A stretch of 64,000 bases of DNA from Luteimonas panaciterrae (GCF_020511115.1 NZ_JAJAVH010000007.1:124001-188000), one strand, 5' to 3'; shown: positions 26,870-38,037, counted from the stretch's first letter. Numbers and translations are program-made. The notes: a model not told the origin generated them from the sequence alone.

Positions 26870-27562
26870 ATGGCGATGGCTTCCTCCACGAAATCCTGGC
26901 TGCTCGCAGGCACGCTCGTCTTCCTCGCCGCCTGCGGCGGCAAATCGGCGACCGATGCGCAACAGCAGGACGACCAGCAAGCCGGCCTGCCGAAACCGCA
27001 GCAAGGCGATGGCTCGGTCACCGGCATGTCGTCGAAACCGGGGCCGGGCGATGTGCCGCTCTCCGGTAGTCCGCCACCCGCGCCGGCACCGGCGCAGGAT
27101 CAAGTTGACCTGCTCAATCCGAATCCGGAGACAGGCGCCCTTCCTGGTGGCGTGCCCGCCGCCGACAACACGGGCGCGGCATCGACGGAACCGACCGCCG
27201 AGGACGCGGCGGCCGTCATCCGCGATTACTACAGCTCGATCGACAGCCGCAGCTATGCGCGCGCCTACGCGCTGTGGTCGAACGGCGGCCAGGCCAGCAA
27301 TCAGACGCCGCAGCAGTTCGCCGACGGCTTCGCCAACACCGCGCGCGTCAGCGTCGAGGTCGGCGCACCCGGCAACGAAGATGCCGGTGCAGGCCAGCGC
27401 TACATCCAAGTGCCGGTGACGATCACCGCCACGCAGGCCGACGGCAGCGTGCGCCGCTACGATGGCACCTATACCCTGCATCGCACCGTCGTCGACGGCG
27501 CTACCGCCGAGCAGCGCGCCTGGCGTATCCATTCGGCGGATTTGCGCGAACTGAAGCTGTAA
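26870..27562 (+). CDS. Lipoprotein with C-terminal NTF2-like domain
   Basis: Predicted 230-residue lipoprotein. The signal peptide ends in the lipobox LAAC with the lipidated cysteine at about residue 23. Residues 25-110 are a low-complexity Gln/Pro/Gly/Ala-rich spacer. The last 115 residues form a compact domain starting at EDAAAVIRDYYSSIDSRSYARAYALWS, a pattern seen in NTF2-like/SnoaL-like folds. A second in-frame ATG at 26876 is equally possible, and GGAA lies before them. The ligand is unknown. The gene ends at a REP-like palindrome that separates it from the convergent DUF5916 gene. Confidence 0.78.
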   Translation: MAMASSTKSWLLAGTLVFLAACGGKSATDAQQQDDQQAGLPKPQQGDGSVTGMSSKPGPGDVPLSGSPPPAPAPAQDQVDLLNPNPETGALPGGVPAADNTGAASTEPTAEDAAAVIRDYYSSIDSRSYARAYALWSNGGQASNQTPQQFADGFANTARVSVEVGAPGNEDAGAGQRYIQVPVTITATQADGSVRRYDGTYTLHRTVVDGATAEQRAWRIHSADLRELKL

Positions 27563-27595
27563 CCCGCGAGACTTTGCCGCCCCGCCTGTTTCACT

Positions 27596-27619
27596 TCATT
27601 CCCGCCTTCGCGGGAATGA
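27596..27619. repeat. REP-like palindrome between convergent lipoprotein and DUF5916 genes
   Basis: Perfect 10-base arms TCATTCCCGC / GCGGGAATGA enclose CTTC. This is the most compact of the three copies (4600-4631, 10924-10976 and this one) and sits 34 bases past the lipoprotein stop. Confidence 0.85.
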
Positions 27620-27635
27620 CAACCGCAACGAGCTT

Positions 27636-29867
27636 CTACAACTCGAATCGATAGCTGAGCTTCACCAGCAACTGCTCGTCATCGCGCAACGCGAAGCTGT
27701 CGTGCAACAGGCCGCCGAGGTCATCCGAATCGTCGTGCCGGTCGAGCCCGCCTCGGCCATAGACCACATAGAGATACGACAGCGGTGCCAGTTCGTAGCG
27801 ATAGCGGATCTGGAACCCGAGATTACTCAGGCCAATATCGTTGACCGGCTCATTGCTGGGCACCGCATTGCCGGCCGCATCCACACGATACGCTTGTTGC
27901 AGCTTCGCGTTCACGGCGATCGCCTGCAGCTTCACCCGCAACTCCTGCCGGCTGCCGATGTTCCAGTTCAGCCCGGCGTTGAAATCCACCTCGCGCTCCT
28001 CGAACCGGCCGATCAGGTTGTCGTATTCCCAGTTCAACCAGTTCTGGATGTGGTCGGTGTAGAAGCCGGCATAAACGCTGAAGGCATCGCTGATGAAATA
28101 GGTGCCGGTGTATTTGAGGCTGTAGCCGAGCCGCCTGCTTTCGTTCACCAGCCCGCGAGTAAACAACTCCGATTCGAGTTCATGCGCCCAGTTGCCCTTG
28201 CGTGGACGCTCGTACTGGAAATCGACGTAGAACCCCGCCGGAATTTTCAGCGCACCATGACCGCGGGTCAGCAGATCGTCGACGCCGGCGCTGTTGAGAT
28301 TGATCTGCGCATACTCGTAACTGCCGTCGCGCAGGCGGCTTTCGCGGCTGATGCGGAACTGGTCGTTGAGCCTGTCGCCGTGATCGTTGCGGTTGGTGGT
28401 AATGCGGAAGCGCCAGTCCTTGGAGGCATAGCGCGATTCCGCCGGCAGATCGGTGAAGCGGCGATTGACCTGCCAATGCAGATAGTTGGTGCTGTTGCGC
28501 GACAGATAACCGGCGTCGTTGATCTGCAGATCGTTGCCGAAATGCATGGCGATCCACTGCTGGCGCCAGCCATGGTCCATCTCGTAATCGGCCCAGACGG
28601 TCGCGCCCATGTCGCGCACGGTGTCGCCTGACTGTTCGATCTGGCTGCCGAAAAGACGCGTGCGGATGTTCCAGCGTGGCGTCGGCCGCCAGTTGTGATC
28701 GAAGCCGAGCACCGTGGCCTCGCGATCGAGATAAGGCCGCTCAACCTGGGTGAGCATCATGCCCAGGTTCTGATTGCTGAAATCGCGCACCAGGCGCAGT
28801 GCGCGGAACGAACGGCCGACCTCGCCCCCCTCCTCCGCGACGAACACGCCGTACTTGGTCGCACCCACGCTGCCGTTGAGCTTGACCGCCGCCGTGATGT
28901 CGCCGGACCCGTTGCCGTCGTCGGCCGGGCCACCGACGCGCCGCGTGTAGAGCAGCTGACTGAAGTCCGACGGTGTGGTGTATTCGAACAACCCCTGGTT
29001 TTCGGTGAAGAACGGCCGCTTGTCGCTGATGAAGGTCTCGGTGGCACCGAAGTTGACCACCAGGTCGTCGCTCTCCACCTGCCCGAAGTCCGGATTGATC
29101 GTCGCCGTCGCCTGGAACTGGCCGTTGGGCTTCCAGAAGATGTCGACGCCGCCGTCGAAATCGCGATCGTGCCGCACGTTGTCGTACAGACCGGAGACGT
29201 AGGGCGTGATCGCCAGCAACGCCTGGTTGTACTGCTTCAGCTCCACGGCGTTGAAGTCGGACAGGAAGCGTGGCCGCTCGTAACTGGCAACCGGCCAGGC
29301 CGAGCGCTCGCCGGTCGAGCCGATCACGCGATCCAGATAGAGCTTCACCGTGCGCATGTCGCCATCGGCCTTGTGCATCGGCGCGATGTACCAGGGAATC
29401 AGCATCTCGACCGTCCAGCCGTCGGCGTCCTCGGCGACGGCGCGCTGCCAGTTGCCGTCCCAGTCCTCGTTGAACTGGTTCTCGTTGGTGATCACCGCGT
29501 CGTAGACATCGCCGGTCGAGGCGACCGTGAAGTCGTAGCCGGTGCGGCCGTCGCCGTCGAAATCGATCATCAGGTTGACACGGTCGACCTGATCGTTGAA
29601 ATCGCGCTGCACGCGCTGGCGCGTGCGTGGAACGGACGCCGGCTGCAGGTTCCTGAAAGCGATCGCCAGGCCCTCTGGCGTGGCCAGGATCCAGGCTTCC
29701 GTCGGCACCGAGGCCGGCGTGCCGTTCAGTGGTTGCACCTTACGGAAGTCGGTGACGTGGCGCGCGTCGCGCCACTCCTCCGGATCGATCCGGCCATCGA
29801 TTTCAACAGCGTAGGCGGGTGCGGACAGTGCGGTCAGCACAGCCAGGGCCAGTCGGGCAGCGCGCAT
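27636..29867 (-). CDS. DUF5916 outer-membrane protein with N-terminal CBM9-like domain
   Basis: Predicted 743-residue exported protein. The ATG at 29867 gives a clean signal peptide (MRAARLALAVLTALSAPAYA); an upstream start at 29906 would add 13 polar residues. The N-terminal domain (about 22-215) starts IDGRIDPEEWRDA, the CBM9-like fold seen in DUF5916 proteins, and has NLMIDFDGDGRTGYDF and NWQRAVAEDADGWTVEMLIPW. The rest is Tyr/Asn/Asp-rich with alternating strands (PDFGQVESDDLVVNFGATETF, KRPFFTENQGLFEY) and ends LLVKLSYRFEL, consistent with a C-terminal outer-membrane beta barrel. Family members are widespread in Xanthomonadales and Bacteroidetes; the substrate is not established. No partner genes are adjacent. 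Confidence 0.85.
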   Translation of the reverse strand: MRAARLALAVLTALSAPAYAVEIDGRIDPEEWRDARHVTDFRKVQPLNGTPASVPTEAWILATPEGLAIAFRNLQPASVPRTRQRVQRDFNDQVDRVNLMIDFDGDGRTGYDFTVASTGDVYDAVITNENQFNEDWDGNWQRAVAEDADGWTVEMLIPWYIAPMHKADGDMRTVKLYLDRVIGSTGERSAWPVASYERPRFLSDFNAVELKQYNQALLAITPYVSGLYDNVRHDRDFDGGVDIFWKPNGQFQATATINPDFGQVESDDLVVNFGATETFISDKRPFFTENQGLFEYTTPSDFSQLLYTRRVGGPADDGNGSGDITAAVKLNGSVGATKYGVFVAEEGGEVGRSFRALRLVRDFSNQNLGMMLTQVERPYLDREATVLGFDHNWRPTPRWNIRTRLFGSQIEQSGDTVRDMGATVWADYEMDHGWRQQWIAMHFGNDLQINDAGYLSRNSTNYLHWQVNRRFTDLPAESRYASKDWRFRITTNRNDHGDRLNDQFRISRESRLRDGSYEYAQINLNSAGVDDLLTRGHGALKIPAGFYVDFQYERPRKGNWAHELESELFTRGLVNESRRLGYSLKYTGTYFISDAFSVYAGFYTDHIQNWLNWEYDNLIGRFEEREVDFNAGLNWNIGSRQELRVKLQAIAVNAKLQQAYRVDAAGNAVPSNEPVNDIGLSNLGFQIRYRYELAPLSYLYVVYGRGGLDRHDDSDDLGGLLHDSFALRDDEQLLVKLSYRFEL

Positions 29868-30007
29868 CAGAGGATTCCCATCGGGCCGATGCCCGTTGGC
29901 GCGCAAGTTAGCGTCGCCGCCAGCCGTTACCGACTGGCATCAGTCATGGCAACCTTTTTCCGCTTTGCTGCATCCGGCAGGAAGAGACGACCCGCCGGCC
30001 GGCGTTT

Positions 30008-30478
30008 TCAGCGCTTGGGCTGGAGCATGGTCCCGGTGCAGTTCTTGGCGCCGCACTTGCAGGCCCACAGCTTCTTCAGCTTGGCGGTGTGCGGCTCGTC
30101 GAGGACGATGCCGTAGTTGTAGGTCAGCTCCTCGCCCGGCTTGATGTCGCGGCTCGCCTCGATGAACACCTTGTCCTTGTGGCGCTTGCCCTTGCCGTTT
30201 TCCTCGATCACGGATTCGCAGTTCGGCTTGCAGCTGTGGTTGATCCAGCGCGCGATGTTGCCGTCGACATTGGCGTCGATCACGTAATCGTCGTTGAGCG
30301 TGAACAGGAAGGTGTGGCCGTTCTCGTCGTCGTCGCCGTAAGCCTCGTCGACCTCTGCGTGGGTGCGGAGCTTGCCCTTGTAGCGAACGATGCGCTCGCC
30401 TTTCTTGATTTCTTCGGTGGCGAAAACGCCGTTGCCGTGGATGGGGGACAAGCGGGCGGCGATCTTTTTCTTGGGCAT
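30008..30478 (-). CDS. SET-domain protein-lysine methyltransferase
   Basis: Predicted 156-residue SET protein, a fold that transfers methyl from S-adenosylmethionine to protein lysines. The core motifs are in order: HGNGVFATEEIKKGE near residues 14-28, INHSCKPNCE at about 78-87 (pseudoknot and SAM contact), GEELTYNYG at about 117-125, and a post-SET cysteine cluster CKCGAKNC near 139-146, which with the NHSC cysteine can bind zinc. The ATG at 30478 gives MPKKKIAARLSPIHG; a longer in-frame reading to 30556 has no support. Bacterial SET proteins of this short type occur in Xanthomonadales, and in Chlamydia one methylates histone-like proteins. The target here is unknown. Confidence 0.9.
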   Translation of the reverse strand: MPKKKIAARLSPIHGNGVFATEEIKKGERIVRYKGKLRTHAEVDEAYGDDDENGHTFLFTLNDDYVIDANVDGNIARWINHSCKPNCESVIEENGKGKRHKDKVFIEASRDIKPGEELTYNYGIVLDEPHTAKLKKLWACKCGAKNCTGTMLQPKR

Positions 30479-30509
30479 GGGCGATCCGTGGGGGTGAGGA
30501 GCCGCGCTT

Positions 30510-30585
30510 AGCCGATGCCCTATCGGCATCGGCTGCGGCCCCGAACGCCCGGCCATGGATGGCCGGGCCGGTGCATCCGCAGCCG
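30510..30585. repeat. Nested palindromes between the SET gene and suf
   Basis: Three perfect inverted repeats lie within 76 bases: AGCCGATGCC / GGCATCGGCT (30510-30534), CCCGGCCAT / ATGGCCGGG (30548-30567), and an enclosing CGGCTGCGG / CCGCAGCCG (30530-30538 with 30577-30585). The first and third overlap, so two folds are mutually exclusive. It may be an intergenic palindromic repeat element. Confidence 0.65.
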
Positions 30586-30726
30586 ACTAAGTCGCGCCAC
30601 GGACGGCCCCCATATTACCAAGGCACGCAAGCCCACCTTCACCCTCCCCAGACACGCACCACGACCACGCAACGATCCGTTGCGCCATCCCCCGCCAAAC
30701 AAGCCCTCCCCACACCGATTCGGCCA

Positions 30727-30779
30727 TTGAGCCCGACCTGGCTAAAAGAGTACAATTTCGGTACTATTTGTTCAGTACC
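30727..30779 (+). promoter_or_regulatory. suf promoter with triple AGTAC/GTACT operator
   Basis: A -35 TTGAGC (30727-30732) and -10 TACAAT (30751-30756) have an 18-base spacer. AGTAC (30749-30753), GTACT (30761-30765) and AGTAC (30774-30778) form alternating inverted repeats; GGTACT / AGTACC (30760-30765, 30774-30779) is a 6+8+6 palindrome. This overlaps the -10 and is well placed for autorepression by the Rrf2 regulator encoded next. Confidence 0.65.
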
Positions 30780-30834
30780 ATTTAAACTCCCAGCCAGAAG
30801 CCGTCGCACGCGCGGCTGCTTCGAGCCAGCCGCC

Positions 30835-31323
30835 ATGCTCCGAATCACCAAGCTCACCGACTACGCCACCGTCGTCCTGACCGTGCTGGCGAACGAACCC
30901 GAGGCTGTCGCCAGCGCCGCCGGTCTCGCCGAGCGGGCGGGCCTCGAAGCGCCGACCGTGGCCAAGGTCCTCAAACCCCTCGCCCAGGCCGGCCTGGTCG
31001 AAGCCTTCCGCGGCGCCAACGGCGGCTATCGCCTGGCGCGCCCGGCCAGCGAGATCAGCCTGCTCGAAATCGTGAACGCGATGGAAGGCCCGCTCGGCAT
31101 GACCGAATGCAGTCTGCACTCGGGCACCTGCGGCATCGAACGCTCCTGCAACGTGCGCGCTAACTGGCGCCGCATCAACGACGTCGTCGCCGATGCCCTG
31201 CGCGGCATCTCGCTCGCGCACATGCTCAACGACACCCCGCCCGACGCTTCTCCCCTCACCCGCAAGCCAGCCGGTACGCGTGCCGCATCCCGCGGAATCC
31301 CTGCGCGGCTGGCAGCCAGCTGA
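30835..31323 (+). CDS. SUF system Rrf2-family Fe-S regulator
   Basis: Predicted 162-residue Rrf2-type transcription factor, the Xanthomonas-type regulator that heads suf operons. The winged helix spans residues 1-75 (LRITKLTDYATVVL, GLEAPTVAKVLKPLAQAGLV, FRGANGGYRLARP). Three cysteines in ECSLHSGTCGIERSCNV (CX6CX5C, about 92-106) are in the position of the IscR cluster ligands, so an Fe-S cluster probably senses cluster demand. The tail after about 135 is low-complexity and lacks family similarity. The ATG is chosen because it begins MLRITKLTDYA; upstream readings lack homology. An AGTAC/GTACT operator overlaps the promoter, suggesting autoregulation. sufB starts 6 bases later. Confidence 0.9.
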   Translation: MLRITKLTDYATVVLTVLANEPEAVASAAGLAERAGLEAPTVAKVLKPLAQAGLVEAFRGANGGYRLARPASEISLLEIVNAMEGPLGMTECSLHSGTCGIERSCNVRANWRRINDVVADALRGISLAHMLNDTPPDASPLTRKPAGTRAASRGIPARLAAS

Positions 31324-31329
31324 CCCCAC

Positions 31330-32765
<1,436 letters not shown>

Positions 32766-32769
<4 letters not shown>

Positions 32770-33209
32770 AAATCACGTCACTGCTTGTACTTCTTGCCTT
32801 GTCGCAGAGTGCCTTCGCCGGCGACACCGAGACCACGCAATGCCAGGCCGACGGCAGCCAGCAGCAGTTGAACGCATGCGCGGCCGAGGATTTCGCCAGA
32901 GCCGACAAAGAGCTCAATGGCGTCTACAAGCAGATCCTCTCGGAATACAAGGACAATCCGTTGTTTCTCGAGAAGCTCAAGGCCGCCCAGCGGCTTTGGG
33001 TGCAGCTGCGTGACGCCGAGGTCGAGGCCAGATTCCCTGTCGCCAAATCCGAGACTGGCACCCAGGTTTGGGGTTCGTCCTATCCGATGAGTGTCGATGG
33101 CTACCGTGCCGAGCTCACCAGACAACGAACACGCCAACTGCATCTCTGGCTCGACGGCTTGCCGGAAGGCGACCTGTCCGCCGGATCGGTCCGCTGGAAA
33201 CAGGACTAA
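32766..33209 (+). CDS. LprI/DUF1311-like exported protein embedded in suf
   Basis: Predicted 147-residue exported protein with a signal peptide (residues 1-18, [18 protein letters not shown]) and a DUF1311 (LprI) domain: [26 protein letters not shown] near 36-61, followed by [20 protein letters not shown], with cysteines positioned as in the family. LprI of Mycobacterium is a lysozyme inhibitor; other DUF1311 proteins have no known role. The gene lies between sufB and sufC, overlapping sufB by 4 bases, so it is co-transcribed with genes for a cytoplasmic machine, which is odd for an exported protein. It is followed by 85 bases before sufC. The insertion may be lineage-specific; nothing in base composition marks it as foreign. 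Confidence 0.82.
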
Positions 33210-33294
33210 GCGGCGAAACCAGCCGGTCGAATGCCGCCGCACCGCCATCGGACGACTGATCGTCAATTTTCACAGCTTTCGCAGAAACACACTC

Positions 33295-34058
<764 letters not shown>

Positions 34059-34059
<1 letters not shown>

Positions 34060-35339
34060 TGAGCGCGTTGCTCCAATCCTTCCGCGAGTCCATCGCGACG
34101 CTTCGGTCCTCGAGCGGTCCAGCAATTAGCGACGGCGATCGCCAAACCGCGATCGAATCGATCGTGCAAGACGGCCTGCCGGGCCCGCGCAGCGAAGCCT
34201 GGAAATACACCTCGCTGCGAGCGCTGGAACGCCGCGCGTTCGCGCCGTCGCTGGATTTGCCTGCTTTTGACGACACCCTGCTTGCCGGCATTCCCGCGCC
34301 GCGCCTGGTTTTCGTCAACGGCTGCTTCGATGCCGCGCGCTCCGATACCTCCCGCCTGCCGGCCGGCGTCGAATTGCGCGTGCAAGCGATCGGAACTCCG
34401 TCCTCGGCCAACGACGCAGGCGACTCGCCACGCAGCGATGCGGTATTCGCCAGGCTCAACGACGCATTGGCTGAGACCGGCGTGCAACTGCGCGTCGAAG
34501 CCGGCGTTGCGGTCGAATTGCCCGTGCATCTGGTTTTCGTCGGAGCACCCACCCCGCGCGATCTGGCCTGGCACCTGCGCCACGACGTCGTGATCGGCGA
34601 CGGTGCCGCGTTGTCGCTGGTCGAACACCATCTCCAGGCAGGCGCGCATCGCCACCTGGCCAATACGCGGTTGATGTTGCGGCTCGGCGCCGGGGCGACA
34701 CTGCATCATGCTCGCGCCCAGCAAGAAGCCGACGGCGCGACCACGGTCCTGCACACCGACGCGACACTGGCGCGCGAAGCCGCTTACCACCGTCTCGATC
34801 TCGAACTCGGTAGCGCGCTGTCCCGCCACGAACTCAACATCCGCCTCGACGGCGATGGCGCGCGACTCGTCGCCAACGGCGTCCTGCTCGCCACCGGCAA
34901 GCGCCATCTCGACACGCGCCTGGCGATCGAACACGTCGCCCGCGATACCGCTTGCTCGTTGCTGTGGCGCGGCATCGGCGCCGGACGCGGTCATGCCGTG
35001 TTCCATGGCGGCATCACCATTCACGAAGGCGCCGACGGCAGCGATGCCAATCTTTCCAACAAGAATCTTCTGCTGAGCGAGAACGCCGAGATCGACACGC
35101 AGCCGGTGCTGGTGATCCACGCCGACGAGGTGAAAGCGGCGCACGGTGCCACGGTCGGTCAATTGGACCCGACGGCGATGTTCTATCTGCGTTCGCGCGG
35201 ACTGCCGTCGAACGAAGCGCGCCATCTTCTGACCGCCGCATTCGTGCGCGAACCACTGGCCGCGGCCACGTCTCCGGAGTTGCGTGAGGCATTGCAAGCC
35301 CGCCTCGATGGAGCCTTGCAAGATCTGGTGAGCGAATGA
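34059..35339 (+). CDS. sufD: Fe-S cluster assembly protein SufD
   Basis: Predicted 426-residue SufD, the SufB paralogue in the SufBC2D scaffold, required for iron acquisition in cluster assembly. The N-terminal helical part includes GLPGPRSEAWKYTSLRALE near 45-63, the standard SufD entry, and the C-terminal beta-helix has NLSNKNLLLSENAEIDTQPVL and ATVGQLDPTAMFYLRSRGL near 365-385. The ATG at 34059 (in TGATG) is preferred to the GTG one codon earlier. Sequence is shorter and less conserved than SufB, as usual. Its stop overlaps the sufS start by 4 bases. Confidence 0.93.
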
Positions 35340-36613
35340 ACGAATCGCCATCCATCGGCCCAACTCCCGTTACTCAGCCGGGTGCGGACGTGTCGCACAG
35401 CATCGATTGGGATCGCATTCGCGCGGATTTCCCGCTGCTGCGGCGCCAGGTCCACGGCAAGCCACTGATCTATTTCGATTCCGCCAACACCGGACAGAAG
35501 CCCGCGGCGGTGATCGAGGCTGTCGATGATTTCTATCGCCGGCACAACGCCAACGTCAGCCGCGCGGTACATCAGCTGGGCAGCGAGGCGACGGAATCCT
35601 ACGAGAGTGCGCGCAAGAAGCTCGCCCGCTTCCTCAACGTGCGCGCGGACGAACTCGTGCTGTGCAGCGGCACCACTTTCGCGATCAATCTGGTCGCGTA
35701 CTCGTGGGCGCTGCCGCGATTGAAACCCGGCGACGCCATCCTGCTCACGCGCATGGAGCACCACGCCAACATCGTACCGTGGCAATTGATCGCCGAGCGC
35801 ACGGGCGCCAGCATCAAGGTGGTCGAACTCACGCCCGAAGGCGCGCTCGACCTCGACATGCTGCACGCGCTGATGACGCCCGAGGTGAAGCTGCTCGCCG
35901 TCGCCCACGTCAGCAATGTGCTCGGCACGGCGAATCCGGTACGCGAGATCTGCCGCGAGGCACGGCGCCGCGGCATCGTCACGGTGGTCGACGGTTCGCA
36001 GGCGGTGCCGCACCGTCCGGTCGACATCAAGGCGATCGGCTGCGACTTCTACGCCCTCACCGGCCACAAGATGTGCGGCCCGACCGGCACCGGCGCGCTG
36101 TGGGCGCGCAAGGAGCATCTTGTCGCGATGCCGCCGTTCATCGGCGGCGGCGAGATGATCAAGGAAGTCAGCTTCGACGGTACCGTCTACAACGACGTGC
36201 CCTACAAGTTCGAGGCCGGCACGCCCAACATCGCCGGATTCGTCGGGCTCGCGGCGGCCGTCGATTATCTGGAAGCGCTCGGCATGGCCAATGTCGAGGC
36301 CCGCGAGCAGGCATTGCTCGCGCACCTCATGGAAGAACTGTCGAAGTTCGACGGCCTGCGCGTCTTCGGTACCGCACCGGGCAAGGCCGCCGTGGTGTCG
36401 TTCCTGGTCGAAGGCGCGCATGCGCACGACCTCGCCACCCTGCTCGACCTGGAAGGCGTGGCCATCCGCTCCGGCCAGCATTGCGCGCATCCGCTGCTGC
36501 AGTGGTTCGGCGTGGCCGCCACCTGCCGCGCCTCGCTGGCGTTCTACAACACGCACGAGGAAGTCGAACACTTCGTCGCCGCATTGCACAAAGTACGCAA
36601 GCTGCTCGGCTGA
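35336..36613 (+). CDS. sufS: SufS-type cysteine desulfurase
   Basis: Predicted 425-residue PLP enzyme that takes sulfur from cysteine for Fe-S cluster building. It is the class II NifS type: PLP lysine in LTGHKMCGPTG (about K244), YFDSANTGQKP near the N-terminus, EHHANIVPWQ near 140, and the persulfide cysteine in RSGQHCAHPLL (about C383) on the short loop typical of SufS. About 20 extra N-terminal residues precede the core. SufE is not seen in this operon, so a sulfur acceptor must be encoded elsewhere unless SufU-like function is replaced. Overlaps sufD by 4 bases. Confidence 0.95.
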   Translation: MNESPSIGPTPVTQPGADVSHSIDWDRIRADFPLLRRQVHGKPLIYFDSANTGQKPAAVIEAVDDFYRRHNANVSRAVHQLGSEATESYESARKKLARFLNVRADELVLCSGTTFAINLVAYSWALPRLKPGDAILLTRMEHHANIVPWQLIAERTGASIKVVELTPEGALDLDMLHALMTPEVKLLAVAHVSNVLGTANPVREICREARRRGIVTVVDGSQAVPHRPVDIKAIGCDFYALTGHKMCGPTGTGALWARKEHLVAMPPFIGGGEMIKEVSFDGTVYNDVPYKFEAGTPNIAGFVGLAAAVDYLEALGMANVEAREQALLAHLMEELSKFDGLRVFGTAPGKAAVVSFLVEGAHAHDLATLLDLEGVAIRSGQHCAHPLLQWFGVAATCRASLAFYNTHEEVEHFVAALHKVRKLLG

Positions 36614-36630
36614 GCAGACTGGACCATCGC

Positions 36631-38037
36631 ATGCATTCCTCGCTCGCACGCGATCGGGAAGATCTCGACGACATCCTTGCGCAGGCCTTCCGTCATGCGC
36701 AGGCCTATCTGCACGGTCTCGACCAACGCCCCGCCATCGCGGGACTTGCCGAAGGCGATGTCGGCGATACCACCGCACTGCCGGAGAGTGGCCCAGGCGC
36801 GGCCGCGGCACTGGATGAGTTCCACCGCGAATTCGAACACCATCTCTCGGCGAGTCCGGGATCGCGCTATTTCGGCTTCGTCACCGGTGGTGCCACGCCG
36901 GCGTCATTGGCCGCGGACTGGCTGGTCGGCGCCTACGATCAGAACGCGCAACTCAACAACGACACCTGCGCGCCGCACATCGAAGCCCAGGCCATCGACA
37001 TGCTGCGTCAGTTGCTGGACTGGCCCGCGCACTGGAACGGCACCTGTGTCACCGGCGCGACGATGGCGAACTTCACCGGCCTGGCGATCGCGCGACAGTG
37101 GTGTGGCCGCGAGCTTGGTCACGACATCGCCGCCGAGGGTCTGCACGGCTTGCCTCCGCCGACAATTTTCGCCGGCAGCGCGCATTCCAGCACGCTCAAG
37201 GCATTGGCGATGCTCGGCCTGGGCCGCAACGCGTTGCATGCCTTGCCGCTGCTGCCGCAGCGCGAAGCACTTGATGTGTCCGCACTCGAATCCGCATTGG
37301 AAGCACTGAACGGCGCGCCCGCCATCGTCTGCGCCAGCGCCGGCACGGTGAATACCGTCGACTACGACGACCTCGCCGCGATCGCGCGTCTCAAGCAGCG
37401 TCATCGCTTCTGGCTGCATGTCGACGCCGCCTTCGGCGGTATCGCCGCGGCCTCGAATCAACACCGCCATCTGCTCGAAGGCATCGAGGCGGCCGACTCG
37501 GTCACGGTCGACGCGCACAAATGGCTCAACGTGCCCTACGACTGCGCGGTGCTGTTCACGGCGCATCTGCCATTGCAGTTGCAAGTGTTCCAGAATCACT
37601 CGCCCTACTTGCCGCCGCCGCGTGCCGTCGTCAACAACTATCTGCACCTGGGCCCCGAGAATTCGCGCCGTTGGCGCGCGCTCCCGCTGTGGATGACCCT
37701 GCGCGCCTACGGCCGGGACGGCCATGCCGAGATCGTGGAACGCAATGTCGACGCAGCCCGTTATTTCGGCGAAGTGATCGCCACCGAGCCGCGTTTGCGA
37801 CTGGCGGCACCGGTACGTCTGAACGTCGTCTGCTTCGGCCTCGCCGACAACGACGATGCGAAGCTCGCGGCGCTGAAGCGACGCCTGGATGCCGAAGGCA
37901 CGGCCTACTTCTCCACATCGCGCCTGGGCGACCAGGCGATCCTGCGAGCGGCGATCTGCAACTGGCGCACCACCCGCGCCGACATCGATCGCAGCTTCGC
38001 CGCGCTGCGTGACTGCCTTGACGCCGAACTGCAATAA
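36631..38037 (+). CDS. Group II PLP-dependent decarboxylase/aminotransferase-like protein
   Basis: Predicted 468-residue PLP fold-type I enzyme of the glutamate/tyrosine/aromatic-L-amino-acid decarboxylase group. The PLP lysine lies in SVTVDAHKWLNVPYD (about K297), the cofactor aspartate in FWLHVDAAFGG near 263-273, and TGATMANFTGL near 138-148 binds the phosphate. The N-terminal HLSASPGSRYFGFVTGG and PPPTIFAGSAHSSTLKA match the family. Substrate is unknown. The start 17 bases after sufS and the same strand put it in the suf operon, where such genes recur in Xanthomonadales, but no link to Fe-S assembly has been shown to my knowledge. Confidence 0.85.
   Translation: MHSSLARDREDLDDILAQAFRHAQAYLHGLDQRPAIAGLAEGDVGDTTALPESGPGAAAALDEFHREFEHHLSASPGSRYFGFVTGGATPASLAADWLVGAYDQNAQLNNDTCAPHIEAQAIDMLRQLLDWPAHWNGTCVTGATMANFTGLAIARQWCGRELGHDIAAEGLHGLPPPTIFAGSAHSSTLKALAMLGLGRNALHALPLLPQREALDVSALESALEALNGAPAIVCASAGTVNTVDYDDLAAIARLKQRHRFWLHVDAAFGGIAAASNQHRHLLEGIEAADSVTVDAHKWLNVPYDCAVLFTAHLPLQLQVFQNHSPYLPPPRAVVNNYLHLGPENSRRWRALPLWMTLRAYGRDGHAEIVERNVDAARYFGEVIATEPRLRLAAPVRLNVVCFGLADNDDAKLAALKRRLDAEGTAYFSTSRLGDQAILRAAICNWRTTRADIDRSFAALRDCLDAELQ

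Larger units (their letters stand above)
30479..30834. other. 356-base divergent gap: structured palindromes and suf promoter
   Basis: No gene is supported here. The left part (30510-30585) is a run of nested inverted repeats described separately; 30590-30720 is C/A-rich with no feature seen; the right part (30727-30779) is the suf promoter and operator. Confidence 0.7.
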
